A DNA stretch of 64,000 bases from Symbiodinium natans (Eukaryota > Sar > Dinophyceae > Suessiales > Symbiodiniaceae): positions 344,501-408,500 of the forward strand of contig CAJNDS010002122.1 in NCBI GenBank assembly GCA_905221605.1, written 5' to 3'. The notes under the pieces were generated by a model. That model saw only the letters and a program-made list of their open reading frames with translations, ran no database searches and was not told the DNA's origin. The position numbers and the translations under genes were made by a program. Positions 19,035 to 29,848 of the stretch are shown here, piece after piece. How positions within the stretch are numbered: the stretch's first letter is position 1; every line of letters begins with the position of its first letter.

Positions 19035-19955
19035 AACCCCAGAGAGCCCAATGCCCCTTAATTCAGGAATATACATAAATTATAAAGTTAGAGGGTCGCC
19101 CTACCATGCTTTGCTATGGGGAATGAGTCCTGGCTTGGAGGCAGACAAGCTCAATCTGATACGCTTGGGGGGGGCAAACTGAGACACATTCTGATACACT
19201 CTGATACACTTAAGGCGCTGAATCTGAGACACTTCTAGCTGGAACTGAGACACGCTCTGATACACTCCAGGGCTCAAACTGAAACACTTCCAGCTCGAAC
19301 TGAGACACGCTCTGATACACTCAAGGCGTCTCAGAGAGGCCCTGTGACGCGTCTCAGAGAGGCCCCGCGACGCGTCTCAGAGAGGCCCCGCAACACGTCT
19401 CAGGGCCTCTGAGACGCCTTCTGAGACGCCCCGGCCCGGAAACTGAGACACCAATGTGGGCAGCTGAGACGCCTCTCTGAGACGCCCCTTCTGAGACACG
19501 TCTCGAGGCCTCTCTGAGACGCGTCGCGGGACCTCTCTGAGACGCGTCTCGGGGCCTCTCTGAGACGCGTGTCGGGCCGTCTCAGTTCAGGCCGGAACGT
19601 GTGTCAGTTAACACCGGGAAGCGTATCAGTTCAGGCAGGAATGTGTCTCAGTTGACACCGGGAATCGTGTCAGTTCAGGCCGGAATGCGTGTCAGTTGAC
19701 ACCGGGAAGCGTATCAGTTCAGGCCGGAAGGTGTATCAGTTCAGGCCGGGAAGTGTATCTGCGCACCAAATTGTCTGGACTCATCTACCATAGCAGCAGC
19801 GGTCATACCATGGTAGAGCAACCCCACAATTATAAAGGGATCCTCAATATGATTTAAGAAATATTCCTTTTACGAAAGACGTATAAATTTGGCTCTTAAA
19901 TTATTCAGGGATCTTAACCTGATTTAAGCAATATTCCTTAGATAAGGGCTGGGCT
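19035..19955. mobile_element. Family 1 element carrying a nested insertion
   Basis: The left end (agagcccaatgccccttaat ... aaattataaag, 19042-19090) and right end (aattataaagggatcctc ... gggctgggctctttggg, about 19837-19955) are the two halves of a family 1 element. They are separated by the foldback element at about 19091-19836. Confidence 0.65.
19091..19836. mobile_element. Large foldback element with 10-bp flanking repeat
   Basis: About 750 bases form two imperfect inverted arms. The outer ends (gtcgccctaccatg on the left; catggtagagcaac on the right) are inverted. Inner arms carry multiple GAGACGCGTCTC-type palindromic units (left 'gcgtctcagagaggcccc', right 'gggcctctctgagacgcgt'), with a loop near 19430-19460. 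The 10-mer aattataaag occurs on both sides, consistent with a target-site duplication of a length typical of Mutator-like elements. No transposase frame is visible. Confidence 0.7.
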
Positions 19956-20059
19956 CTTTGGGCCTATGCCTGAAGGTCCCTAAACCCTAAACCCTAAACC
20001 CTCAATCCTAAACCCTAAACCCTAAACCCTAAACCCTAAACCTAAACCCTAAACACCTA

Positions 20060-20121
20060 CCCTGAAGGTCCCAGGTGCGCCCTGCCGCGCAGCAACAACA
20101 GCGTTCCGCGTCGCCAGGTAC
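20060..20121 (-). CDS. Exon candidate
   Basis: After CAAG the minus strand reads YLATRNAVVAARQGAPGT followed by a repeat tract. Moderate call. Confidence 0.45.
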
Positions 20122-20721
20122 CTTGTCAGAGGCCCCAGGGGGTTTAGGGTTTAGCGTTTAGCGTTTAGGGTTTAGGGTTTGCCCTCCCAAACCCCAAACC
20201 CTGAAGCCGAAACCCACATGGGGGTTTCCGAAAATAGAAAGGCTTCCATTCTATTTGGGGTGTAGAAGAGGTACCCCTATTTTGGGAACACATGAACGCC
20301 GCCTTTTAACTCCAAAGGTTTGAGGGGTTTTAGGGAAGGTCATACCCTCAACCTGACCCCAAAACCATCACATCCCTAGGCCGCACGGCACCCCAAAACC
20401 GGCTGGGTTTAGGGTTTAGGGTTAGGGTTTGGGGTTTGGGGTTTGAGGTTTAGGGTTTGGGGTTTAGGGTTTGGGGGGCCTACTTGGAGGTTCACGACCA
20501 GTCAGTCAGTAAGTTATGTGCAGAGTTTCTTTTGGCCAAAATACAGTGCACAGTGCATCATTTTTGTTGCTGCACCGATGATAAGTGAGGGGTTTACGAA
20601 AAAAGGGGACCCCTAATGTAGATCCCTAAATAGTAGAATTCCCTTCTAACAAGGACCCCAAGAAGGTACCCCTAATCTCGAAAACCCCCTTCTAAGCCTA
20701 CTTACAGCCACCCAACCCTTG

Positions 20722-20935
20722 GAGGTTCATGGTACTTATCAACCCAACTATAGCTGTACTTATCACCCAATTATAACTACCACATTAGGGCACTTAAGGG
20801 GCTTACAAGGTGGGTTAGAAGTACAGTTCTAACTTGGCTGATAACCCCTAAACCCTAAACCCTAAACCCTAAACTCTAAACCCTTATAACAGAGTTAACA
20901 GTACCACTTTGGGTGACAAGTACCACACCTCCAAG
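20722..20935. mobile_element. Family 3 palindromic element with internal telomere tract
   Basis: Ends ttggaggttcatggtactta and 'agtaccacacctccaag' are inverted. A CCCTAAA tract (20846-20882) interrupts the centre. Confidence 0.65.
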
Positions 20936-21000
20936 CAGGCTTCAAGGGGCCGCCTTATGAGAGCTCCGCGGTCGCCATAAGGGCATGAACCGCCCGAACC

Positions 21001-21032
<32 letters not shown>

Positions 21033-21439
21033 ACCCTTAACCCTAAACCCTAAACCCTAAACCGAGGGGGCAGTGGAGAACATGCGGAGCTCTGAATCCC
21101 ATAGAAGCCCCACAAAGCCCCTGTAAAACCCTCTAAACCTGGAAGCCGGCTGTAAAGCTGTCTAGAACACCCCTATAAACCCCATGAACCTTTGTGAACT
21201 CCTTCAGGGCCCAGCCCTATCAGCTCCAGAGACGGAATCCGGTTTCGGGTGTAGGGATCCCCTAGGATTTAGGGCTTAGGGTCGTGAGGATCCTGTAAAC
21301 CCTAAATCCTGCAAACCCTCGATCCCTAAACCCCAAAACCCAAAAACCCAAAACCCCAAAACCCTAAACCCTGAACCCTCAACCCTAAACAGCCCAAAAC
21401 CCTAACCCCAAACCCGAAACCCTAAATCCTGCAAACCCT

Positions 21440-21536
21440 CTGAGCATCGAGGGCAGGCCGCACCAGGCGCCAGCGCTTGCCCCCGTCGCGCGAGCCCCCG
21501 GTGAGCTTCTCCAGGAAAGGCTCGGCCTGCAAACTG
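21440..21536 (-). CDS. Exon candidate
   Basis: After CAG the minus strand reads AEPFLEKLTGGSRDGGKRWR, then LVRPALDAQ. Strong coding composition; product unknown. Confidence 0.65.
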
Positions 21537-21552
21537 CAGGGGGCATCTTGGG

Positions 21553-21728
21553 GCTGGGTTTAGGGTTTAGGGTTTAGGGTTTAGGGTTTAGGGTTTAGGG
21601 TTTAGGGTTTAGGGTTTAGGGTTTAGGGTTTAGGGTTTAGGGTTTAGGGTTTAGGGTTCAGGGTACAGGGTTCAGGGTTTAGGGTTTAGGGTTTAGGGTT
21701 TAGGGTTTAGGGTTTAGGGTTTAGGGAA
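21553..21728. repeat. Telomere-type array (about 24 units)
   Basis: One of the longest arrays in the window, with a short TTCAGGG/TACAGGG interruption near 21657. Confidence 0.97.
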
Positions 21729-22024
21729 ACTGCAGGGGGGATCTTCGGCTTGGCTTGTGCAACTTCTCAGGGTTCAGAGTTCCCTAGACCCTGCCTAAGG
21801 CTCAACCCTGAACCCTGAACCCTGAACCCTAAACCCTACACCCTAAACCCTAAACCCTAAACCCCAGACCCCAGACCCTAGACCCTAAACCTAGGGCTCA
21901 GGGCACTCTGGGGGCTTAGGGGACACCCAAGGGTTCAGGCCTATAGGGGTGTTTGGGGCGGCATCCTCGACGATGCTCAACCCTCCGGATTTAGGTTTAG
22001 GGCCGAGGGTTTAGCGTTTAGGAT

Positions 22025-22130
22025 TTAGAGTGGGATGTTCTCCCTTATACTAACAGTCCTAAACGGGGTTCCAGTACCTCCTATTAGAATCCTTCTTAAG
22101 GACCGTCCGTAGAAGCGGGAACATCGCAAG
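22025..22130. mobile_element. Family 2 palindromic element
   Basis: Ends gtgggatgttctcccttata and 'agcgggaacatcgcaag' are diverged inverted copies of the family 2 end TTGGGATGTTCCCCCTTATA. Confidence 0.55.
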
Positions 22131-22484
22131 GTTTAGGGTTTCGGGCTCTGGCAGTTTAGGGGTTAAGGGGTTTAGGGTTAGGGTTTAGTCCTTGCAATCA
22201 TCGTCTTGCGTTGGGGAACCCCTGATCCTAGACCCCGCACTTTAACCCTGGACCCTGGCTGAAGTTCCCCAAGACCCGAAATCCAAACACGATAGCCCCA
22301 GACCCTACACCCTTAGACTGGAACCCCGTAGATCACCAAGATCGACAAAAAGCAACACCCAAACTCAAAAAAAAAACCTAAACCCTAAGCACTAAACCCT
22401 AAGCCCTAAACCCTAAACCCTAAGCCCTAAACCCTAAACTCAAAACCCTAAAATCGAACAAGAAAAACAAAAACGAAAAAGCAG

Positions 22485-22568
22485 TCACGCCTTGTTGAGC
22501 TCTGTCTTTTGCCGCTGCAGCGAGAGTAGCGACTGGAGCACCGAATCTTCGGAGGGGCGAGCCCCTCC
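22485..22568 (-). CDS. Candidate terminal exon
   Basis: The minus strand reads ARPSEDSVLQSLLSLQRQKT, then ELNKA and TGA (22485-22487). A helical, charged C-terminus; product unknown. Confidence 0.55.
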   Translation of the reverse strand, partial: GGARPSEDSVLQSLLSLQRQKTELNKA

Positions 22569-22679
22569 TCCGAAACAAAGAAGGGAGGGGGGTCTAGGGT
22601 TTAGGGTTTAGGGTCTTGGGTTTCGGGCTTAGGGTTAACCCTAAACCCCCAACCCACCCTAAACCCTAAACCAAATGCC

Positions 22680-22815
<136 letters not shown>

Positions 22816-22923
22816 ACCCTAAACCCTGCACCCTAAAACCGGCTGAGGGTTTGGGGAGTTGGGGAGATAAACAGTTGGGCTTAGTTTTTGGGTTTAGGGT
22901 TTAGGGTTTAGGGTTTTTGGGCA

Positions 22924-23007
22924 GTCCTGACGCCAGCCCGACCGCTTTCCGCAGCGTCGACACGGCCTGGGGGTTGCTGCGACGTGCCCTCAATCGTTTC
23001 CAGAACT
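22924..23007 (-). CDS. Exon candidate
   Basis: The minus strand reads FWKRLRARRSNPQAVSTLRK, then AVGLASGLP. Another frame is open too (LETIEGTSQQPPGRVDAAES), but the first has the better residue mix. Confidence 0.55.
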
Positions 23008-23214
23008 CATAGGGCTTATAGTAGGGTCCATAGGGTTTATAGGGGCCCTAAACCCTAAACCCTAAACCCTAAACCCTAAACCCTAAACCCTAAACCCTAA
23101 ACCCTAAACCCTGGGGCTTAGGGTGGTGCCTTTCCAAACATCTCTGGACTCGGGGCTTGGGCCCCGAACTTCGAGAGCCCGTTTAGGGTTTAGGGTTTAG
23201 GGTTTAGGGTACGG

Positions 23215-23312
23215 AATAGTCCTCAAATCATACTAAGGTCTTACTTACAAGGAATATTCCTTAAATCATATTCCGGATGCCCGTTTCTTCTAAGGTCTAT
23301 GAGTATTGGGCT
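23215..23312. mobile_element. Family 1 palindromic element
   Basis: Contains 'aaatcatactaaggtctta' and 'ggaatattccttaaatcata' and ends in agtattgggctcccc. Low-GC palindrome without coding capacity. Confidence 0.55.
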
Positions 23313-23617
23313 CCCCGGGGGAACTTCGAACCCTAAACCCCGAAAAGACCTGAAGCAAAAGCCCTGCAAACCCGAACTCCCTGAAACCCTTAAAACCCTT
23401 AAAACCCTTAAAGCCCTTAAAACCCTTAAAACCCTTAAAACCCTTAAAACCCTTAAAACCCTAAAACCCTGAAACCCCAAAAGATCTCGAACTCTAAGGC
23501 CCATCGCCCTAAACCCCAAACCCTGTCGACCAGAGTGTAGGGTTAGGGTTTAGGGCTTACGGTTTAGTAAGGGTTTAGGGTTTAGGGTTTAGGGTTTAGG
23601 GTTTAGGGTTTGGGAAT

Positions 23618-23760
23618 CACCCTTAGCCACGAAGAAATGACCCTGAGCCACGAAGAAATGACCCTAAGCCACGAAGAAATGACCCTGAGCCACGAAGAAA
23701 TGACCCTTAGCCACGAAGAACTGACCCTTAGCCACGAAGAAATGACCCTTAGCCACGAAG
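23618..23760. repeat. Seven-copy 21-bp minisatellite
   Basis: The unit gaccctnagccacgaagaaa(t) is repeated about seven times. Because 21 is a multiple of three, the minus strand reads FFVAKGH/FFVAQGH without a stop. Confidence 0.95.
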
Positions 23761-23862
23761 GTGTATAGGGTTTAAATATATATGGTAAGAGAGGTTTAGG
23801 GTTTAGGGTTTAGGGTTTAGGGTTTAGGGTTTAGGGTTTAGGGTTTAGGGTTTAGGGCCGCC

Positions 23863-23930
23863 TCGGCAGAGGGCGCCACCGCGACGGCGCTGAAGGCAGC
23901 TGGGTACGTGCAGTGGGGCCTCAACCAGGT
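23863..23930 (+). CDS. Exon candidate, strand ambiguous
   Basis: The plus strand reads GATATALKAAGYVQWGLNQ then GT (CAG|GTACCC). The minus strand reads LRPHCTYPAAFSAVAVAPSA. Residue use slightly favours plus, but all confident neighbours are minus. Confidence 0.3.
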
Positions 23931-23959
23931 ACCCGAAACCTCATGCGTTCCCCTACTCG

Positions 23960-24150
23960 GAGGTTCATGTTTAGGGTTCAGGGTTTAGGGTTTGGGGTTT
24001 AGGGTTTTAGGTTTTGGGTTTAGGGTACTTATTAAGCCAATTATCACTGTACTTATCACAAAATTAGAGCCATGTTAGGGTGCTCAAGGGGCTTACAAGT
24101 GGGTTCTAAGTACAATTATCACTGAGTTATGAGTACCATGAACCTGCAAG
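23960..24150. mobile_element. Family 3 element with internal telomere tract
   Basis: It starts tcggaggttcatg and ends gagtaccatgaacctgcaag. A TTTAGGG tract (about 23968-24025) sits inside the left arm. Confidence 0.6.
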
Positions 24151-24164
24151 TACTACCTCCCCTC

Positions 24165-24352
24165 TATACCACCCCCCCCCCCCCCCCAGGTGCCCCCTAT
24201 AATAAGGCTATTCAGGGATCCTAAACCTTAAACCCTGAACCCTAAACCCTAAACCCTAAACCCTAAACCCTAAACCCTAAACCAAATCAAGGTCATTTAG
24301 GGGGGGGGTGGGGGGGGGAACCTAGAGGGGTGGTATAGAGGGGGGGTAGTCG
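24165..24352. mobile_element. Family 5 palindromic element split by telomere array
   Basis: The left arm (ctctataccaccccccc ... gtgccccctataataaggct) and right arm (ggggggggaacctagagg then ggtatagagggggggta) are inverted copies. A CCCTAAA array (24222-24285) lies in the centre. Confidence 0.7.
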
Positions 24353-24439
24353 GCAAGCCCATGCCGTGTGAACCCAATACCCTGAACCTTGAAACCTCGA
24401 TTTCCCAGTCTTGAATCCCAACCCCTGAGGGTGTAACTT

Positions 24440-24675
24440 GGTTGGGTTTAGGGTTTAGGGTTTAGGGTTTAGGGTTTAGGGTTTAGGGTTTAGGGTTTAG
24501 GGTTTAGGGTTTAGGGTTTAGGGTTTTTAGGGTTTAGGGTTTAGGGTTTAGGGTTTAGGGTTTAGGGTTTGGGTTTAAGGGTTTAGGGTTTAGGGTTTAG
24601 GGTTTCGGGTTTCGGGTTTCGGGTTTAGGGTTTAGGGTTTAGGGTTTAGGGTTTAGGGTTTAGGGTTTAGGGCTT
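24440..24675. repeat. Telomere-type array (about 30 units with variants)
   Basis: TTTAGGG with TTTTTAGGG, TTTGGG and TTTCGGG variants; one of the longest blocks. Confidence 0.97.
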
Positions 24676-24889
24676 GAGTTTAGGGCCTGTTTAGGGTTTA
24701 GGGCTGAAGTTCGGGGCCTGTTCAGGGTTAAAGGCTTAAATTCAGGGCCTCTTCAGGGTTCAGGGCCTGCGTTTAGGGTCTATTTAGGTACCTGAACCTT
24801 GGACCCTAAACCCCAAACCCCAAACCCCAAAACCCCAAAACCCCAAAACCCCAAACCCCAAACCCTAAACCCTAAACCCTAAACCGTGG

Positions 24890-24990
24890 GGTCACACACA
24901 GGGCGAGGCAGGTTGCAGCAGCAGCAGGAGCGCCCCACAAGCAGCCAGAAGAGGGCACCGGCGTCCTCTCGCAACGCTCTGATACCCAAA
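24890..24990 (-). CDS. Exon candidate (Cys cluster)
   Basis: The minus strand reads IRALREDAGALFWLLVGRSC, continuing with Cys-Cys-Cys, then NLPRPVCDPT. Another frame encodes a Leu-rich segment (CPLLAACGALLLLLQP) that would look like a signal peptide. The frame is unresolved. Confidence 0.5.
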
Positions 24991-25204
24991 CTCGGTTTCG
25001 GGTTTAGGGTTTAGGGTGTAGGGCGTAGGGTTCAGGGTTTAGTGCTTTGGGTTAGGGTTTAGGGTTTAGCGTGTAACGGTTTAGGGTTTAGCGTTTAGCG
25101 TTTAGCGGGCGGTTTCCCAAAAAACATAGGGGTGCCCTTTCTTGCGGCTCCTATTTGTTTTGAGAAGGGGGACAGAAGGTATGACCAGCCATATGGTTGG
25201 TCAA

Positions 25205-25378
25205 CTGCTTCCATAAGAGGTATAAGGAGGGACCCCCGAAGGGACCCTTAACTCTTATGGCCCTAAATAACCCTATATATTCCTTCTATAGTCCCTGTAT
25301 ACCGAAGTAGCACCTAAATAACCCCTGAAGAACCCCTAAGGTCCCTTATAAGGGTCCCTCCTTTAGTCCCTTGAATCC
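25205..25378. mobile_element. Family 7 palindromic element
   Basis: Inverted arms 'ggagggacccccgaagggac' and 'gtcccttataagggtccctc'. A second copy lies at 51095-51275. Confidence 0.6.
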
Positions 25379-25731
25379 AGCAGTCTTGGCTGTCCGTCCT
25401 TCAAGGGTTTAGGGTTTAGGGTTTGGGGTTTAGGGTTTAGGGTCCTGGAGCACTATAAGGCTCTGACGGACAGTACGGCACTTTGTTTGTACTCAGCCCC
25501 CCCTAAACCCAAAGCCCCAAGCCCCAAGCCCCAAACCCCAAACCCTAAACCCTAACCCTAAACCCCAAACCCCAAACCCTAACCCCTAAACTCTAACCCT
25601 GAACCCTATACACCCTAAACCGCGTTCGGGTTTAGGCTTTGGGGGTCCGGGTTTGGGGTATGGGTCTAGAGGCTACGAGAACCTCTAGGCCCTAAAGCCT
25701 ATACCCTCTAGACCCCCGCCCTGGTGTCCTG

Positions 25732-25870
25732 GAAATGGAGGCTGGCGGGGCATAGCTTCGATTTCCAAGCTGAAAAATTCGAACTACGCTCCTATTTTGG
25801 GGGATTCGGAAGTTTTGTCGGGCTTTAAGCATGAGAATGATCGCAGCTTGGCGTATGGGGCCCTTGTAGG
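25732..25870 (-). CDS. Exon candidate (about 45 codons)
   Basis: The minus strand reads IRQAAIILMLKARQNFRIPQ, then NRSVVRIFQLGNRSYAPPAS. Long for this window and protein-like. A shorter second frame (KLRSFSCLKPDKTSESPK) is also open. Confidence 0.55.
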
Positions 25871-25924
25871 GCTTAGGGCTTAGGGGTTTCAGGCTTAGGG
25901 CTTGGGGCTTTGGGGAAGTATCCG

Positions 25925-25967
25925 CGCCACCAGCAACGCGGGCTGAGCCGGCAATGAAGAAATGTCC
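25925..25967 (-). CDS. Small exon candidate
   Basis: The minus strand reads FFIAGSARVAGGADTS. Another frame is open. Low confidence. Confidence 0.3.
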
Positions 25968-26148
25968 CTAAACCCCAGACTTGGGATGTCCTTGATAGGG
26001 ATGATAGTACCCTCTACTATAATCCCTATTAAGGAATGTTAGTATCAGGGGGAACACCTAGTCCCTAAACTCTACTGGCCCTGAAGCCCCCAAAAGACAC
26101 CGGGTGTGCTCCTTTACTCCACGAGACGCCCTAGAAAGACCCTAAAAC

Positions 26149-26149
<1 letters not shown>

Positions 26150-26219
<70 letters not shown>

Positions 26220-26275
26220 TTATTTATTCATTTATTTAATATGACTTTTTATATATATATATATATATATACACT
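26150..26275. repeat. (AT)n microsatellite
   Basis: About 120 bases of TA/TATT repeat. Confidence 0.97.
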
Positions 26276-26395
26276 GTGAAAACTCGGAAGAACTGCTCAT
26301 AGCATTCCCTTATGGGTCCCTATGTACTTCTTCTATACGAACCTCCAAAACCCTGTTCGAAGTATAAAGGCCCCTATAATTCCAGCCGAAACTAG

Positions 26396-26460
26396 GACTT
26401 GTGCCACTTGTGCAGTTGGAGGTCTGGCGCCGGATTCGTAGAAAGTCCCAAGCGGCTTCA
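26396..26460 (-). CDS. Exon candidate
   Basis: The minus strand reads EAAWDFLRIRRQTSNCTSGT. Protein-like, single clear frame. Confidence 0.5.
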
Positions 26461-26874
26461 AGGTTTCGGGCCTAGGGTTCGTGTGTAGGGTTTAGGGTTT
26501 AGGGTTTAGGGTTGGGGGTTTTGGGGGTTTAGGGTTGAGGGTTTTGAGGGTTTAGGGTTGAGGGTTTGAGGAGTTTGGGGTTTGAAAGCTTAAGCTGAGT
26601 CTCCGATTTGGTTTTAGGAAAAATTAAGCCTTCTAAGGTTACTCACGCCTGTAGGGCTTACAACACCCTTACCTTGACACTCTCAGCCCTAAAAACCCGC
26701 CGAAGCCCGAAAAAAACCGAAATCCCCCCCCCCCCCCCACCCCCAAAAAAAAAAAAAAAAACGAACAAACCAAACACGACTAATTGACAACAGCCCTAAG
26801 CCTTAAACCCCGCAACCACAGGCAGGTTCACAGTTGGGGGCTTACGAGTGTCTGGCGTTTAGAGCTTTTCAGTA

Positions 26875-26998
26875 GGGTTTAGGGTTTAGGGTTTAGGGTT
26901 TAGGGTTTAGGGTTTAGGGTTTAGGGTTTAGGGTTTAGGGTTTAGGGTTTAGGGTTTAGGGTTTAGGGTTTAGGTTTAGGGTTTAGGGTTTAGGGTTC
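26875..26998. repeat. Telomere-type array (about 17 units)
   Basis: Near-perfect TTTAGGG with one TTTAGG slip. Confidence 0.96.
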
Positions 26999-27004
26999 AG
27001 GATT

Positions 27005-27092
27005 TAGGTTGCCTAGAACGTATGGAGTAGAGGATCCTTTGGAAAAAGTACGGGGCACACCCCGGGCCGCAATGCCTAATGCTAGCACCTGG
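27005..27092 (-). CDS. Exon candidate
   Basis: The minus strand reads VLALGIAARGVPRTFSKGSS, then TPYVLGNL. It is directly flanked by the array ending at 26998, which would start the intron on the minus strand. Confidence 0.45.
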
Positions 27093-27407
27093 ACTATACT
27101 ATACGAATAGCTCTTCTATACTACAGGCAACGACGACCCCAGCCCGAAACCTTGAACAAACATCTGGAGGCCCCCAAACGCAACCATAAGACAAAGCCCA
27201 CCAACCCGACGCGGCATAAAACGCCGAAACCTACGAGTACAAACCCGAATTAGACCTGAAACTGATGAAAGCCATAACCCCACGCAGCCCTAAGCCAAAA
27301 ACCTTGAACCCTAACCCAAGTTGGAACTTACACCTTTCCCCCCCCCCCCCCCCCCCCCCCCCCAGCCAAACCCCCCCACCCCTGAAGCCCCTCAGCCCTG
27401 GAAACCC

Positions 27408-27469
27408 TCAGTGGACGTGGCCCCGGGCTGCTTCCGGCGGGACGGCCAACAGAGACTCCAGCGCCTCAT
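27408..27469 (-). CDS. Candidate terminal exon
   Basis: After GAG the minus strand reads two bases and then EALESLLAVPPEAARGHVH and TGA (27408-27410). The 62 bases are phase-consistent. Confidence 0.5.
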
Positions 27470-27930
27470 CTCAGGTGTACTGCACGCCTCTCTAAACCCT
27501 AAACCCTAAACCTAGTTCATGGTTGGGATAGTATTAGAAATTTAATCTTGTATTCCTTATAGGGTTTAAGTACCCTTAAAAAATGTAAAATTGTACCCAA
27601 CTATGACAAAGAAACCCGACACCCTAACACCTCGAACAACGAACAAGGGAAACAACCCGGGCTTGAAACCCTAAACCCACATACCTTGGGAGGTTCCCCC
27701 TCACACAAACAGTCCTTCATAGGAGTGTTTGTGGGGAACATCCCAACCTCTACCCCTAAAACCCTAAAACGCAAACCCTAAAACCCAAACCCTAAGACCC
27801 AAACCCTAAAACCCAAACCCTAAAACCCAAACCCTAAAACCCAAACCCCAAACCCTGAACCCTAAAACCCTTTGAGGGTTAAGGGGGCTGGGGACCCTCC
27901 ACCCTGCAGCCCAAGGCCCCTGAACCCTGG

Positions 27931-27972
27931 CGGGAGCCTCCGTAGCCACGATGCCCTCGTAACCTGGAAAGG
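27931..27972 (-). CDS. Small exon candidate
   Basis: The minus strand reads PGYEGIVATEAPAR. Short but protein-like. Confidence 0.4.
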
Positions 27973-28200
27973 TCAGACTTTCTAAGGTGGGGTTTGGCTG
28001 TATAGGGTTTCGGGCTTGAGGTTCAGGGCGTTTAGGGTTTAGGGTTTAGGGTTTCGGGTTTAGGGTTTAGGGTTCAGGGTTCAGGGTTTCGGGTTTAGGG
28101 TCTAGGGTGGGGGTTAATTAGGGGTTGGGCTTCGGTGTGCGCGCTACACAAGAAGGCTCCCCTTATGGGCGAGCAGCTTTCACCAAGAAGTTGCCCTTCA

Positions 28201-28440
28201 GATGATTCCCTGGCGATCTTCTTGTGTCCAAAGTTGTAGAGTCGCCCGATTCGGCCTTAAGTATTCTGCAAGCAGGACACCGGCCTGACCAGTGGGAAGC
28301 ACCTCTAATAGACATTTCATGACTGCGTGTAGCGGCTGGCGTTCGAGCCGTTCAGAGATCTCGTTCAATCTTGATGTGGTAATCTCCACCGGAGGAATCG
28401 TCTACACGGAAGTACCTCTTACCAGTGCGAAAAACAACTT
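28201..28440 (-). CDS. Coding region, two frames open
   Basis: One minus frame reads SRLNEISERLERQPLHAVMK, then CLLEVLPTGQAGVLLAEYL and RPNRATLQLWTQEDRQG. Upstream a different frame reads GKRYFRVDDSSGGDYHIKI. Two good frames meeting near 28350 suggest either two overlapping exon choices or a frameshift. Product unknown. Confidence 0.55.
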
Positions 28441-28959
28441 CGCATTGTCATCAGCAAGCCAAACCCGAAACCCTGGACTTTTCGGGTGGGCCAGGACAGC
28501 AGAAGCACAGGATTGCTAGCGGTTGGCTTGTCAAGGGAGTGTGGGACATGCGATACCCCCGCGGTTTCGGGTTTAGGCCCAAGCCCTTGAACTCTGTAGA
28601 CACAAACCCTTGGGTTTAGGGATTGGGGCCCGTGAAGCTGTGCACGAGCCCCGAAACCTTGAAGCCTAAACCCCAAGTAGGGTTTACGGGTTAGGCTTTG
28701 GGGCACTGCAAAACATGTTCCTAAAGCAGGACCCTCTTAAGCTCAACATCCAAAGGACCTACCTAGTTATGGAAACGAACAGACGAACTCAAGCCCTAAA
28801 CCCGAAACCCGAAGCCCTACGCCCGCCCAAGCCCTAGGCCCCAAGGCCTACTCAGAAACGTCGAAGTCACATCAACTTTTTATTGCACGATGCTTCCCCT
28901 AATGAACGCCGCCCTCAATCTGTTTCCCCCAAGTAAACGCTGTGCGAGGATGGAGAAAT

Positions 28960-29030
28960 TCACGAACCCCCAGTTCTATGCAGCAGTTTGTGCATGCATG
29001 GCGGATGCGACTTCAGCAAGTACGAGTAGG
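28960..29030 (-). CDS. Exon candidate ending in stop
   Basis: The minus strand reads YSYLLKSHPPCMHKLLHRTG, then Gly-Ser and TGA (28960-28962). Good composition. Confidence 0.5.
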
Positions 29031-29285
29031 GCCTAAGCCCTAAGCCCGAAACCCTACCCTAAACCCTAAACCCTCAGCCCGAAGCCCGCCCTAAGGCCGA
29101 AGCCCTGTAGACCCCAAGAAGCTAAGAGCCTTGACTCCCGGAAGCCTCAAAGCCCCAGACCCTGAGTCCCTAAACTTCCCTCAACCCTACAGTTTAGGGT
29201 TTAGGGTTTAGGGTTTGGGGCTTAGGGTTTAGGATTTAGGGTTTAGGGTTTAGGGTACCCCTAAACCCTAAACCCGATATTCGGG

Positions 29286-29352
29286 CCCGGGGGCCGTCGA
29301 TGCCACTGGCGATCTCTTCGAGGAATCCCAGGGGTATGGCAGCCTCGGGGGG
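29286..29352 (-). CDS. Exon candidate
   Basis: The minus strand reads EAAIPLGFLEEIASGIDGPR. Clear single frame; product unknown. Confidence 0.55.
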
Positions 29353-29643
29353 CTTTAGGGTTTAGGGTTTAGGGTTTAAACGGTTGAGGGTTTAGGGTTT
29401 AGGGCTTTAGGTTTCTTTGGGGGCTTTTGGGGGATCGGGGTTGCGGCAGCCTGTGGGAGCTTTTGGACTTTGGGATTCTTTGGGGGTTTGAGGTTTAGGG
29501 TTTAGGGTTTAGGGTTTAGGGTTTAGGGTTCGGGTTTAGGGTTTAGGGTTTGGGGCTATCGGGCTTAGGGTTTCGGCTTTTTGGGCTTAGGGTTTGCGCG
29601 TTTGGGGCTTAGGGTTTCGGACGTTTGGGCTTAGGGTTTCGGC

Positions 29644-29698
29644 CTTTTGGGGGTGCACATGCCGCGAAGAACAGCGGTCACGTAGGGCGGAGGCACAA
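29644..29698 (-). CDS. Exon candidate
   Basis: The minus strand reads VPPPYVTAVLRGMCTPK between Phe/Gly repeat tracts. Confidence 0.5.
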
Positions 29699-29757
29699 GA
29701 ACCCTAATTACTAACAATCGATCCAAACCTTGCCTGAACCCCTGAACTCACCAGTGC

Positions 29758-29848
29758 TTAGTCAAAAACTAGGGGCCCAGCTAGGGAATTTGTCAGCAGT
29801 TCCCCAAAAGAGGCGATCTCAGAGCAAATACAGTATTCCCTCAACACT
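29758..29848 (-). CDS. Exon candidate
   Basis: The minus strand reads EYCICSEIASFGELLTNSLA, then GPLVFD and TAA (29758-29760). Protein-like. Confidence 0.5.

Noticed and set aside
23618-23760. CRISPR-like array
   Set aside because: Contiguous 21-mers without spacers in eukaryotic intronic DNA; a minisatellite.
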